DNA of 11,353 bases, taken from the NCBI GenBank assembly GCA_900541665.1, contig UQKV01000060.1:1-11353 (forward strand), given 5' to 3'. The notes under the pieces are model-generated. The model was not told the origin of the DNA. It did not search any database and saw nothing but the letters and a program-made list of their open reading frames with translations. Made by a program: the position numbers and the translations under genes. The DNA is from an uncultured Collinsella sp. Its GTDB lineage: Bacteria; Actinomycetota; Coriobacteriia; Coriobacteriales; Coriobacteriaceae. Positions 1 to 7,173 of the stretch are shown piece after piece; positions within the stretch are counted from its first letter, which is position 1, and each line of letters starts with the position of its first letter.

Positions 1-73
1 CGTCTTGCGCAGGACTGTCCGAAATAGCGAGCAAAAGCCCAAGCGGCCCTCTCGGTTCAGCCCCGGAGCGGTA

Positions 74-2296
74 TTAGAGATGCAGCACGCGGTCGCGGAT
101 CTCCTCGGTTCGACCCTGGTTCCAGAACTGGGTACCGATGTAACCGCACGTGCGACGGGCGACATTCATCTTCTCCTGGTCACGATTGCCGCAATTGGGG
201 CACTCCCACACCAGCTTGCCGTCATCCTCGACAATCTTGATCTCGCCGTCGTAACCGCACACCTGGCAATAATCGCTCTTGGTGTTGAGCTCGGCGTACA
301 TGATGTTGTCGTAGATGTACTGCATCACGCGAATGACAGCCTTGAGGTTGTCCTGCATGTTGGGAACTTCGACGTAGGAGATGGCGCCGCCCGGCGAAAG
401 CTGCTGGAACATACCCTCGAACTTGAGTTTGTCGAATGCGTCAATCTCCTCGGACACGTGGACGTGGTAGCTGTTGGTGATGTAGCCCTTGTCCGTCACG
501 CCCGGAATGATGCCAAAACGACGCTGCAGGCACTTGGCGAACTTGTAGGTCGTCGACTCAAGCGGGGTACCGTACAGCGAGAAGTCAATATCGCTTTCGG
601 CCTTCCACTCCGCGCACTTGTCGTTCATGCGCTGCATGACGGCCATGGCAAAGGGCGTGCCCTCCTTCTCGGTGTGGCTGTGGCCCGTCATGTACTTGAC
701 GCACTCGTACAGGCCGGCATAACCCAGACTAATGGTGGAGTAACCGCCCACGAGCAGCTTGTCGATCGTCTCGCCCTTCTTCAGGCGGGCGAGGGCGCCG
801 TACTGCCAAAGAATCGGCGCGGCATCCGAAAGCGTACCCATCAGACGCTCATGACGGCACAGCAGGGCGCGGTGGCACAGCTCAAGGCGCTCGTCGAAGA
901 TCTTCCAGAACTTGTCCATGTCCTGATGCGAGCTCAGCGCGACATCGGGCAGGTTGATGGTCACAACGCCCTGGTTAAAGCGACCGTAGTACTTGGGCTT
1001 GTTCGGGTCATAGTTCAGCGCGTTGGCCACGTTGTTAAATCCGTTACCGGAGCGGTCGGGCGTCAGGAAGCTGCGGCAACCCATGCAGGTATAGCAGTCG
1101 CCGTTGCCCGCTGTCTCGCCCTTCGACAGCTTGAGCTCGCGCATCTTCTTCTCGGATATGTAGTCGGGCACCATGCGCTTGGCGGTGCACTTAGCAGCCA
1201 GCTGGGTCAGGTAGAAGTACGGGGAATTCTCGTGAACGTTATCGTCCTCGAGTACATAGATGAGCTTGGGGAATGCCGGGGTAATCCACACGCCGGCCTC
1301 GTTCTTAACGCCCTCGTAGCGCTGGCGAAGCGTCTCCTCCACGATCATGGCAAGGTCGTGCTTCTCCTGGGGCGTACGGGCCTCATTGAGATACATAAAG
1401 ACCGTCACGAACGGCGCCTGGCCGTTGGTGGTCATAAGGGTCACGACCTGATACTGAATCGTCTGAACGCCGCGACGGATCTCGTCACGCAGGCGGTCCT
1501 CAACAACCTCGCGGACCTTTTCGGGAGATGCGGAAACGCCGAGCTCCTCGAGCTCGCGGGCGACCTCGCCGCGAATCTTTTGACGGCTCACCTCGACGAA
1601 CGGGGCAAGATGGGTCAACGAAATCGACTGGCCACCGTACTGGGAGGAAGCAACCTGAGCGATGATCTGCGTCGCGATGTTGCAGGCGGTCGAGAAGCTG
1701 TGCGGCTTCTCAATCAGCGTACCCGAGATAACAGTGCCGTTCTGGAGCATGTCCTCCAGGTTCACCAGATCGCAGTTGTGCATGTGCTGGGCAAAGTAAT
1801 CCGAATCGTGGAAATGGATCAGGCCCTCATTATGGGCATCCACGATCTCCTGGGGCAGCAGCACGCGCTGGGTCAGGTCCTTGGAAATCTCGCCGGCCAT
1901 ATAGTCGCGCTGAACGGAGTTGACGGTCGGGTTCTTGTTGGAGTTCTCCTGCTTAACCTCTTCGTTATTGCACTCAATCAACGACAGGATCTTGTCATCG
2001 GTCGTGTTCTTCTGGCGCTTCAGGCTCTGAACATAGCGATAGATGATGTAGTGGCGGGCAACCTCGTAGCAGTCGAGACGCATGATCTCGTCCTCGACCA
2101 AATCCTGAATCTCCTCGACCGAAACAGTGTGGCCCGCGTTCTCGCATGCCTCGGCGACGTTTTGCGCCGCATAAACCACCTGGCGGTCGGTAAGACGAGA
2201 GCTCTCCTCGACCTCCAAGTTTGCGGCGCGGATGGCATTGACGATCTTATCGATGTCAAAGACAACCTCGGTGCCGCTGCGCTTGATGATCTTCAT
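74..2296 (-). CDS. nrdD: Anaerobic (class III) ribonucleoside-triphosphate reductase
   Basis: Reduces ribonucleoside triphosphates to deoxynucleotides without oxygen, using a glycyl radical installed by the activase NrdG, in the cytoplasm. Taking the ATG at 2296 gives 740 residues. An ATP-cone (regulatory nucleotide-binding) domain covers about residues 1-95 (KIIKRSG at 2-8). The catalytic barrel follows, with the conserved NGDCYTCMGCRSFLTP stretch at 398-413. The zinc site near the C-terminus is CQVC at 677-680 and CPNC at 699-702, and the glycyl radical loop RRTCGYIG places the radical at Gly718. An upstream in-frame ATG at 2326 is less likely: it lacks a good ribosome binding site, whereas AAAGAGG lies 7 nt before the 2296 ATG and the protein then begins directly with the ATP cone. 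nrdG is not visible; only 73 bp remain downstream. NrdR control is suggested by the upstream boxes. Family assignment is very secure. Confidence 0.97.
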   Translation of the reverse strand: MKIIKRSGTEVVFDIDKIVNAIRAANLEVEESSRLTDRQVVYAAQNVAEACENAGHTVSVEEIQDLVEDEIMRLDCYEVARHYIIYRYVQSLKRQKNTTDDKILSLIECNNEEVKQENSNKNPTVNSVQRDYMAGEISKDLTQRVLLPQEIVDAHNEGLIHFHDSDYFAQHMHNCDLVNLEDMLQNGTVISGTLIEKPHSFSTACNIATQIIAQVASSQYGGQSISLTHLAPFVEVSRQKIRGEVARELEELGVSASPEKVREVVEDRLRDEIRRGVQTIQYQVVTLMTTNGQAPFVTVFMYLNEARTPQEKHDLAMIVEETLRQRYEGVKNEAGVWITPAFPKLIYVLEDDNVHENSPYFYLTQLAAKCTAKRMVPDYISEKKMRELKLSKGETAGNGDCYTCMGCRSFLTPDRSGNGFNNVANALNYDPNKPKYYGRFNQGVVTINLPDVALSSHQDMDKFWKIFDERLELCHRALLCRHERLMGTLSDAAPILWQYGALARLKKGETIDKLLVGGYSTISLGYAGLYECVKYMTGHSHTEKEGTPFAMAVMQRMNDKCAEWKAESDIDFSLYGTPLESTTYKFAKCLQRRFGIIPGVTDKGYITNSYHVHVSEEIDAFDKLKFEGMFQQLSPGGAISYVEVPNMQDNLKAVIRVMQYIYDNIMYAELNTKSDYCQVCGYDGEIKIVEDDGKLVWECPNCGNRDQEKMNVARRTCGYIGTQFWNQGRTEEIRDRVLHL

Positions 2297-2517
2297 CCTC
2301 TTGCCTCTTTCGCGTCGTAGCCTCATTGCGCTTCAGAGCCAAACGATGCCCGGCAGGGCTTGCCCCTGTCTTGCGGCGCCGTCGCGCAATCTGTGTTCTC
2401 GATAAACCATAAGTCCTCATGCGGACAATCCTCGCGGCCGATCAAGCGGCTCAAAGGCGTGTCCAAATGGGACGAATAAGGTCTTCGTTCTCTGTCCGCC
2501 ATCTATCATACGACAAA
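2297..2517 (-). other. Long 5' leader of nrdD
   Basis: If transcription starts about 7 nt after the proposed -10 element, the nrdD mRNA has roughly 220 nt before the start codon. I see no riboswitch signature I can name, in particular no B12-box-like sequence. A short hairpin (CAGGG-GCAAG-CCCTG on the minus strand) lies near 2351-2366. No coding frame here carries a convincing ribosome binding site and recognisable protein. The leader is inferred from the promoter call and is only as good as that. Confidence 0.3.
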
Positions 2518-2521
2518 GACG

Positions 2522-2537
2522 CATCTATATCCTGTAT
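2522..2537. promoter_or_regulatory. Second, degenerate NrdR box
   Basis: CATCTATATCCTGTAT matches the NrdR consensus at 10 of 16 positions, mainly in the CTATAT core and the TGT part of the right arm. It starts exactly 32 bp from the strong box, close to the three-turn spacing usual for paired NrdR boxes. The spacing, more than the sequence, is the reason to list it. Confidence 0.5.
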
Positions 2538-2553
2538 TCTTTTTTTAGTTCAA
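2524..2553 (-). promoter_or_regulatory. Candidate nrdD promoter
   Basis: Read on the minus strand: -35 TTGAAC (2548-2553), an 18-bp spacer, and -10 TATAGA (2524-2529). Each hexamer matches 4 of 6 consensus positions, so it is modest alone. Its placement supports it: the strong NrdR box abuts the -35 and the weak box overlaps the -10, which is how NrdR normally blocks nrd promoters. Confidence 0.45.
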
Positions 2554-2569
2554 ACACAACATATAGTGT
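2554..2569. promoter_or_regulatory. NrdR box (strong)
   Basis: ACACAACATATAGTGT matches the known NrdR box consensus ACACWATATATWGTGT at 15 of 16 positions, and its outer four bases form a perfect inverted repeat. NrdR is the ATP/dATP-sensing zinc-ribbon/ATP-cone repressor of ribonucleotide reductase genes. The site lies upstream of nrdD and next to its proposed -35, as expected for direct control. The nrdR gene itself is not in the window. Confidence 0.85.
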
Positions 2570-2770
2570 TTCAGCAGGTCAAAGCAATTGGTCATTTTGC
2601 AGACGCATTAATTATGAGGGGTTCTTGGCAAGTCGGTAAAACGTTACCAACACGGCTACCTGCATGGCAGTTATAAAACCCCCTTAGTCAAGCCGCTGAC
2701 AAATCCTACCAAAACCAAGCCACTCACGCCAAAAGAATCCAAAAGATTATGCTTGACCAACATGTTGCGG

Positions 2771-2850
2771 TCGAATGCCGGCGGACGGAGCGACGGGACT
2801 GCAAACGCTCGGAAGACTACAGCCCCGGCACCCCGTCCGCCGGCATTCGA
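2771..2850. repeat. 80-bp element with perfect 18-bp inverted ends
   Basis: The arm at 2771-2788 (TCGAATGCCGGCGGACGG) is the exact reverse complement of 2833-2850, enclosing 44 bp. It lies just past the stop codon of the small membrane protein at the end of the thiolase operon. It could act as an RNA stem protecting or ending that transcript. However, the minus-strand sequence after the stem has no U-run, so it is not a standard intrinsic terminator. No flanking target duplication is visible. A REP/MITE-like dispersed repeat is the main alternative. Confidence 0.7.
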
Positions 2851-2861
2851 TAGGCGAGGAG

Positions 2862-3332
2862 CTATTTCTTCTCTTCGCGAGCTATCATGCGGCCGAGAGC
2901 CGCTGTAAAAGGATCGAGCAGCACGCCGGCGATAACCACAAAAGCCCATCCCTTTGTGACGAGGCCTGCCCAACGCGCGAAGAACGTACGGCCTCCAATC
3001 GTTCCGAATCCTCCCTGGAAGGCAATCTCGCCAAAGCCGATTACCATAAAAAGGATCGTGGCACCGATGACCGTACCGGCGATCTTGTGTGATGCACTCC
3101 CCTGCTCAAAACCAAAAAAGTTCAGGCACATACCAACCGTTTTGCCAAACAGCGGGAGTGCGCTCAGAACCTCGGCGATCGCCGTGGCCACGATGAGTTG
3201 TCCCAAAAAGCCCGTGGGACTCGTCAGATCCAAACCGGGTGCCCCTTCGATAATGGGGAGGAATGCACAGAGCAACAAGGGGTTAAAGAAGCCGTTGAGA
3301 ATGCCGATGACGCGGCCGACAGGGAGCTTCAT
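2862..3332 (-). CDS. Small four-helix integral membrane protein, unknown function
   Basis: This 156-residue protein is strongly hydrophobic, with likely membrane segments near residues 8-27, 43-62, 84-105 and 126-146 and a charged C-terminal tail (AREEKK). No catalytic motif or family name is recognised. The ATG at 3332 is preceded by AAAGGA 8 nt upstream, supporting the start. It lies 100 bp after the MFS transporter gene on the same strand with a hairpin between them, and appears to be the last gene of the thiolase-ACP-kinase operon. It may help the transporter or handle the same compound, but nothing in the sequence shows that directly. The ordered composition, good RBS and operon position argue that it is a real gene. 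Confidence 0.8.
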   Translation of the reverse strand: MKLPVGRVIGILNGFFNPLLLCAFLPIIEGAPGLDLTSPTGFLGQLIVATAIAEVLSALPLFGKTVGMCLNFFGFEQGSASHKIAGTVIGATILFMVIGFGEIAFQGGFGTIGGRTFFARWAGLVTKGWAFVVIAGVLLDPFTAALGRMIAREEKK

Positions 3333-3360
3333 AGCCTAAATCCTTTCAAAGCCATTGATA

Positions 3361-3392
3361 GAAAGAGGGCCGCCGGCATATGTCGGCGGCCC
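3361..3392 (-). terminator. Intercistronic hairpin before the small membrane protein gene
   Basis: GGGCCGCCG (3367-3375) pairs with CGGCGGCCC (3384-3392) around a palindromic CATATG loop. On the minus strand it is followed by TCTTTC, a poor U-run. It could be a weak terminator or attenuator reducing expression of the last gene, or a 3' stabiliser of the MFS message. Confidence 0.45.
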
Positions 3393-3432
3393 CGATAAAA
3401 CATGATGTGCGGCAAAACAGCTACTCGAGCGG

Positions 3433-4632
3433 CTACTCCGCCTCGCCGCTGGCCGCCATCTTCTCGGCCTCGGCAAGCTGGGCCGGGGTGAGCCTGCGAT
3501 ACTTAATGGCGCCAAAGACGACACAAGCCGCACAGACGATCATGCCGGCGATGAACTTCTGGTCAATCGTTGCACCAAACGGCGACGTCACGGCCTCAAA
3601 CACAATGGGAGACAGTGCCATGCCAAAGTTGATGCCTGCCATGCCAATGGCGAGGTTAAACGCACGTCCCTCGGGGGCAGAGTTGCCGGCGGCAAAATTG
3701 CCCTCCAGCGGCACGTAGGTCTCCTTGCCCAGCGCAACGACAAAGCCCGCAACGCACAGCACCATAAAGGCGGGCGCAACCAGCGTCAGGCCCAGGCCAA
3801 CGAGCGTCACGCCCCACGCGATCGGCATAGCCAGGTTCTTGAACTTGGCAAACAGCGGGCCCACCAAAAGACCAGCCGCAATACCGGCAACGGTCATAAC
3901 GGTAGAGGCAAGACCGGCCTCCACGGTACCGCCAAAGCCGCGACCCACAACAAGCAGCGAAACGTTGGAGCTGAAGAGCTGGAACGTGAGTACGAACACG
4001 AAGCTCATGAGCGTGATAATCGCGACCTCTTTAGGCATATTGGCAAACACGTTGACTTTGCGCTTGGGCTCAAGATGGCCCTCGGGAAGGCAAACAGCCT
4101 CAATGACGATAAACACGATCATGATGAAGTACGCCGCATAGCTGTGGAACCACTCGGCAGAACCCAAGATGCCGGAAACCATCGTCCAGATAATGCCGCC
4201 AAGTGCGACAAAAGTGGAGTAGATGCCCATGACAAACGAGCGCTGCTTTCCGCCAAAGTAATCCGCGATAAGAGCGTCCGTTGAATTCTGCACGGCGCCG
4301 AGACCAAGGCCCATGACAGCAGAAGCCGCTAAGACCTGGCCGAGCGAGTCGTGGAACACCAGCACCGAGGCGCCTGCCAGCATCACGATAACGTGACCGA
4401 CAAGCGTCGTCTTCTTCTTGGACACGCGAGAGGCAAGCTGTGAAGAGACGAGCATGGCGGACAGTGCCATCATCAACGGGATGATGCCGATGATCATCTG
4501 GACGGCAGCGATGTTTTCGTCGGGAAACGCCGCCGCGACAGAGGCCACGATGGGGACGGGCACCAACATGCCCATAATGCACATGGCGGCAGCATAAATG
4601 CCCACCAGGTACTTGATCTTGGTTTTATCCAT
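3433..4632 (-). CDS. Major facilitator superfamily transporter
   Basis: This 399-residue polytopic membrane protein has the size and about 12 hydrophobic segments of an MFS secondary transporter. The basic cytoplasmic loop between helices 2 and 3 (SSQLASRVSKKKTTLVG, residues 63-79) sits where the MFS motif A lies but is divergent. A charged central loop (PEGHLEPKRKVNVFANMPK) separates the two six-helix halves. The ATG at 4632 follows AAGGA by 6 nt. The gene lies 74 bp downstream of the butyrate kinase gene in the same operon, so the likely cargo is the substrate or the carboxylic acid product of that pathway. That is inferred from context; the sequence does not reveal specificity or direction. 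Confidence 0.93.
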   Translation of the reverse strand: MDKTKIKYLVGIYAAAMCIMGMLVPVPIVASVAAAFPDENIAAVQMIIGIIPLMMALSAMLVSSQLASRVSKKKTTLVGHVIVMLAGASVLVFHDSLGQVLAASAVMGLGLGAVQNSTDALIADYFGGKQRSFVMGIYSTFVALGGIIWTMVSGILGSAEWFHSYAAYFIMIVFIVIEAVCLPEGHLEPKRKVNVFANMPKEVAIITLMSFVFVLTFQLFSSNVSLLVVGRGFGGTVEAGLASTVMTVAGIAAGLLVGPLFAKFKNLAMPIAWGVTLVGLGLTLVAPAFMVLCVAGFVVALGKETYVPLEGNFAAGNSAPEGRAFNLAIGMAGINFGMALSPIVFEAVTSPFGATIDQKFIAGMIVCAACVVFGAIKYRRLTPAQLAEAEKMAASGEAE

Positions 4633-4653
4633 GATCCATCCTTACACTTAGAG

Positions 4654-4693
4654 AAAAGGGTCGGAGCGGCCGGACGTCACCAGCGGCCGCCCC
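4654..4693 (-). terminator. Hairpin with short U-run between butyrate kinase and MFS genes
   Basis: Arms 4663-4672 and 4684-4693 form 10 pairs including one G-U, with an 11-nt loop. On the minus strand a UUUU run follows the stem after 5 nt (4654-4657). It could be a partial terminator lowering transporter expression relative to the enzymes, or an RNA-processing stem. Confidence 0.45.
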
Positions 4694-4706
4694 AAACACA
4701 GCGCTT

Positions 4707-5819
4707 TTAGTCGTTAAATCCGGTGAACACGGGTTCTCCGCTGTACACGAGCGCTTCCTCGACACCATCGAGCACGCGACAGGCACCAGCGGCCATAGCC
4801 TCGAGCTCAAACTCGCCCGGATAGGCAGACACGGGGGCGATCCAAGAGCAGCATTCCTCAATCGAGGCAACGAGCTCCTTGCTGTGGACCATGCCGCCTC
4901 CGAGCAAGATGCCGTCGACGTCGCCCTTCAGCACACAAGCCATCTCGCCAATCCACTTGCAGATTTGGTAGACCATTGCATCCCAGGCGCGAGCCGCAGC
5001 CTTATCGCCTGCAGCGGCGCGATCGCACACCTCGATGGCATCGGACGTACCCAAAAGGTCAACGAAGCCACCGGTCTTCATGCAATGGGCGCGGGCAACG
5101 TCGAGACCATGCTCTGCCGCATACTTCGCGACCTCGATCGCGGGAACCGATCCGCAGCGCGTCGGCGCCATGGGACCCTCGCCGCCAACGATGTCGTTGC
5201 CGTCCACCATCTTGCCCTTAAGATGAGCCGAGATAGAGATGCCGCCACCGATATGGCAAACAATGAAGTTGCACTCATCATAGGGGCGACCGAGCTTTGC
5301 CGCATGGCGGATGGCGGTCTCTTTGAGATTAAGGGCGTGCAGGTGCACGTTTCGATACACGCCCTTAATGCCCGTCATACGTGCGAGGTCGCACAGCTCG
5401 TCGGTATCGGGAGGATTCACCACAAAAGAGGGCTTTCCCGTCTTTGAGGCGAACTCATGAGCAATCTGGGGGCCCAACTGCGCCGGGTGCTGAATGCCGT
5501 TCGCACCGACGCGGGCATGCTCGAGCATGACCTCATTGATGACATACGTGCCGCCGGGCAGCGAAAGCAAGCCGCCGCCGCGACCGACAAATGCATCAAA
5601 GTCCTCGAGCTTCAGGCCCGCCTCCCCCAGTGCTCCAAGAATCAGATCGCAGCGATACGGCATCTGAGCCGAAACCCCATCGAACTGGGCAAGGTCCTTC
5701 GCATCGTGCGCAACGTTCTTGCTGAGCTTGCACTCATCGCCCTCAAAAACGCCCACCTTCGTGGAAGTGGAACCCGGGTTGATTACCAGGACGCGCCAGG
5801 GAGTCTTTTTATCGGACAT
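4707..5819 (-). CDS. buk: Butyrate kinase family carboxylate kinase
   Basis: Transfers phosphate from acyl phosphate to ADP, giving ATP and a carboxylic acid (butyrate kinase, EC 2.7.2.7, or a branched-chain/other short-chain relative). The 370 residues match the family length. ASKHA-fold motifs are visible: the phosphate-binding NPGSTSTKVGVF at 14-25, GRGGGLLSLPGGTYVIN at 79-95, CHIGGGISIS at 188-197 with VGGEGPMAPTRCG at 211-223, and LLGGGMVHS at 305-313. The ATG at 5819 has AAGGAGG 8 nt upstream, placed over the end of the acyltransferase gene; only 3 bp separate the two, so translation is probably coupled. The pairing with a phosphotransacylase defines an acyl-CoA (or acyl-ACP) to ATP module. 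Chain length cannot be read from the sequence. Family is secure; butyrate as the true substrate is not. Confidence 0.93.
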   Translation of the reverse strand: MSDKKTPWRVLVINPGSTSTKVGVFEGDECKLSKNVAHDAKDLAQFDGVSAQMPYRCDLILGALGEAGLKLEDFDAFVGRGGGLLSLPGGTYVINEVMLEHARVGANGIQHPAQLGPQIAHEFASKTGKPSFVVNPPDTDELCDLARMTGIKGVYRNVHLHALNLKETAIRHAAKLGRPYDECNFIVCHIGGGISISAHLKGKMVDGNDIVGGEGPMAPTRCGSVPAIEVAKYAAEHGLDVARAHCMKTGGFVDLLGTSDAIEVCDRAAAGDKAAARAWDAMVYQICKWIGEMACVLKGDVDGILLGGGMVHSKELVASIEECCSWIAPVSAYPGEFELEAMAAGACRVLDGVEEALVYSGEPVFTGFND

Positions 5820-5822
5820 ACC

Positions 5823-6830
5823 TTAAGCCTCCTTAAGCGCCTGGGCGCGCACGCAGCTCATCACCACGTTGCCGACGATCTCGTCGACGGGCGCAGAGCG
5901 CGAGCAATCGCACACGATCTTCTTGAAGCCCTGAAGCATGGGGCCGTAGGCATTGGCACCGGTCAGATTCTGGATGATCTTGACGCCGATATTGCCCACG
6001 TTGATATCGGGCCAGATGACCACGTTAGCTTGGCCTGCAACAGCGGATTCGCGATGAACTTTCTTGGCCGCAACCTTGGGGTTAATCGCCGAATCAAACT
6101 GGAACTCGCCGTCGATGGCAAGGTCGGGACGGCGATCGTTGGCAATCTCGCGGGCGCGACGTACCTTGTCGACAAGCTCGTTATCCATCGAACCGTCAGT
6201 CGAATGCGAAAGCAGCGCGCAACGGATATCCCATCCGGTCAGCGAGCGCACCGTTTCGCTCGACGAAATCGCAATCGAGGCAAGCTCTTCGCTCGTGGGG
6301 TCAACGCAAACGGCGGAATCGCCAAAAGCCAAAAGGCCGCCTTCGCCGCCGTTCCAGTTGGGAATGTCGGCGATACCGCACGAGCTCACGGTGTCCACCC
6401 CGTCGGCAAGGCCGACGATGGTCTGTCCCGCTAGGATGATGTCGCCCGTGGCGTTATCGATGCCGGCGAACATAACGTCGACATCGCCGAGCACCTGCAA
6501 AATCAGGGCGCGCTCAAGCGGACGCGTCATACGGCGCGCAGCGCCCTTGGGCTTAAACTTGCAATCCGGATGCGAAAGGTAGCGTTCGCAACAAGCGGCG
6601 TTCGCCTCCTCGTCGGTCACATCGACAATCTCGATACCGTCAAGGGAGATGCCGCGCTCATCGGCAAGCTCCTTGAGCTTACCGCCGTCGCCGACCAGCA
6701 CACATTCGGCGAGACGCTCGGCAGCGATCTTTGCGACCGCCTGCATCATGGTCTCGGTTTCGCCCTCGGGAAAAGCAACGCGCATAGGCTTGGCGGCAGC
6801 CTGCTCGCGCAGGGTCTGCATCAGGTCCAT
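5823..6830 (-). CDS. pta: Phosphate acyltransferase (Pta/Ptb family)
   Basis: Swaps the thiol of an acyl thioester for phosphate, giving an acyl phosphate for the kinase encoded next to it. At 335 residues it has the length of the phosphate acetyltransferase domain (about 330), longer than typical phosphate butyryltransferases (about 300). Pta-like motifs are clear: VAFPEGETETMM at 18-29, LLSHSTDGS at 206-214, DGEFQFDSAINPKVAAKK at 240-257, AGQANVVIWPDINVGNIG at 265-282 and GPMLQG at 296-301. So it looks more like Pta than Ptb although it is paired with a butyrate kinase. The ATG at 6830 follows GGAG by 8 nt and lies 5 bp after the ACP stop. The substrate could be acetyl-, propionyl- or butyryl-thioester; a carrier-bound acyl group is possible given the adjacent ACP gene. 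Confidence 0.9.
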   Translation of the reverse strand: MDLMQTLREQAAAKPMRVAFPEGETETMMQAVAKIAAERLAECVLVGDGGKLKELADERGISLDGIEIVDVTDEEANAACCERYLSHPDCKFKPKGAARRMTRPLERALILQVLGDVDVMFAGIDNATGDIILAGQTIVGLADGVDTVSSCGIADIPNWNGGEGGLLAFGDSAVCVDPTSEELASIAISSSETVRSLTGWDIRCALLSHSTDGSMDNELVDKVRRAREIANDRRPDLAIDGEFQFDSAINPKVAAKKVHRESAVAGQANVVIWPDINVGNIGVKIIQNLTGANAYGPMLQGFKKIVCDCSRSAPVDEIVGNVVMSCVRAQALKEA

Positions 6831-6835
6831 GGCAG

Positions 6836-7069
6836 TTACTCCATCTCTTCGGCAGTACGCTCGATAAGCTCGCCGATGGTCTTCATGACCATGACCTCGC
6901 GAACGGGAACCTCGGCATCGAGTTCGTTCTCGATCATGGAGGTCAGCGCGATCATCTTCATCGAGCCCTTGCCCAGGGTCTCAAACGTCGTCTCAGGGGT
7001 CACATCGCCGTCATAGTTGTAGGCGGACTTGGCAAAATCGCAGATCTGCTGAGTGAGTTCTTCGTTCAT
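6836..7069 (-). CDS. Acyl carrier protein, non-housekeeping type
   Basis: This small acidic 77-residue protein has the four-helix ACP pattern. The likely phosphopantetheine-bearing serine is Ser36 in LGKGSMKMIAL. Most ACPs have Asp before this Ser (DSL/DSM); here it is Gly, with Lys-Gly preceding, which is unusual. The helix after the Ser (SMIENELDAEVP) is typical of ACPs. An ATG at 7105 would extend the frame by 12 residues, but that start lies inside a hairpin arm; the ATG at 7069 follows AAAGG by 7 nt and is preferred. The gene lies 5 bp before the phosphate acyltransferase gene, between the thiolase/OB-fold genes and the acyl-phosphate module. This suggests the acyl intermediate is carried on this protein, or that it docks the thiolase pair. 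A phosphopantetheinyl transferase gene lies in the neighbouring unit. Confidence 0.87.
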   Translation of the reverse strand: MNEELTQQICDFAKSAYNYDGDVTPETTFETLGKGSMKMIALTSMIENELDAEVPVREVMVMKTIGELIERTAEEME

Positions 7070-7087
7070 GATGGTGCCTTTCAATCG

Positions 7088-7137
7088 AAAAAGAGGGGCG
7101 GCCACGGCGGGCTGGAGACATGGGTCCCGCCGTGGCC
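7088..7137 (-). terminator. GC-rich hairpin between OB-fold and ACP genes
   Basis: GGCCACGGCGGG (7100-7111) is perfectly complementary to 7126-7137, with a 14-nt loop. On the minus strand a U5 run (7088-7092) begins 7 nt after the stem, too far for a textbook terminator but compatible with partial termination or RNA processing. It fills most of the 104-bp gap before the ACP start codon. Confidence 0.5.
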
Positions 7138-7173
7138 TAAGAGAGGAATCGAATTGTTAAAAGGGTTGAAAGC

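Noticed and set aside
5..2320. A 771-codon open frame on the plus strand covering the nrdD locus
   Set aside because: It is antisense to nrdD, which has unmistakable motifs. The plus-strand protein is a repetitive Val/Leu/Ala/His/Asp-rich sequence typical of a shadow frame in GC-rich DNA.
2297..2517. Possible riboswitch in the nrdD leader
   Set aside because: I looked for a B12-box-like sequence and a terminator or sequestering stem before the start codon and found only a small 5-bp hairpin.
2635..2648. GGTAAAACGTTACC, resembling a LacI/GalR-family operator
   Set aside because: The 5-bp arms are perfect, but two extra bases displace the CG centre from the symmetry axis expected for LacI-family sites, and no such regulator is nearby.
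2419..2676. Small plus-strand frame of 85 codons in the nrdD upstream region
   Set aside because: It runs across the NrdR boxes and promoter candidate, has no convincing RBS and encodes no recognisable protein.
2771..2850. Integron attC site
   Set aside because: The arms lack the required core-site sequence (GTTRRRY and its complement), and no integrase or cassette structure is present.
5457..6434. A 325-codon plus-strand frame across the kinase/acyltransferase genes
   Set aside because: It is antisense to two well-supported genes and has shadow-like composition.
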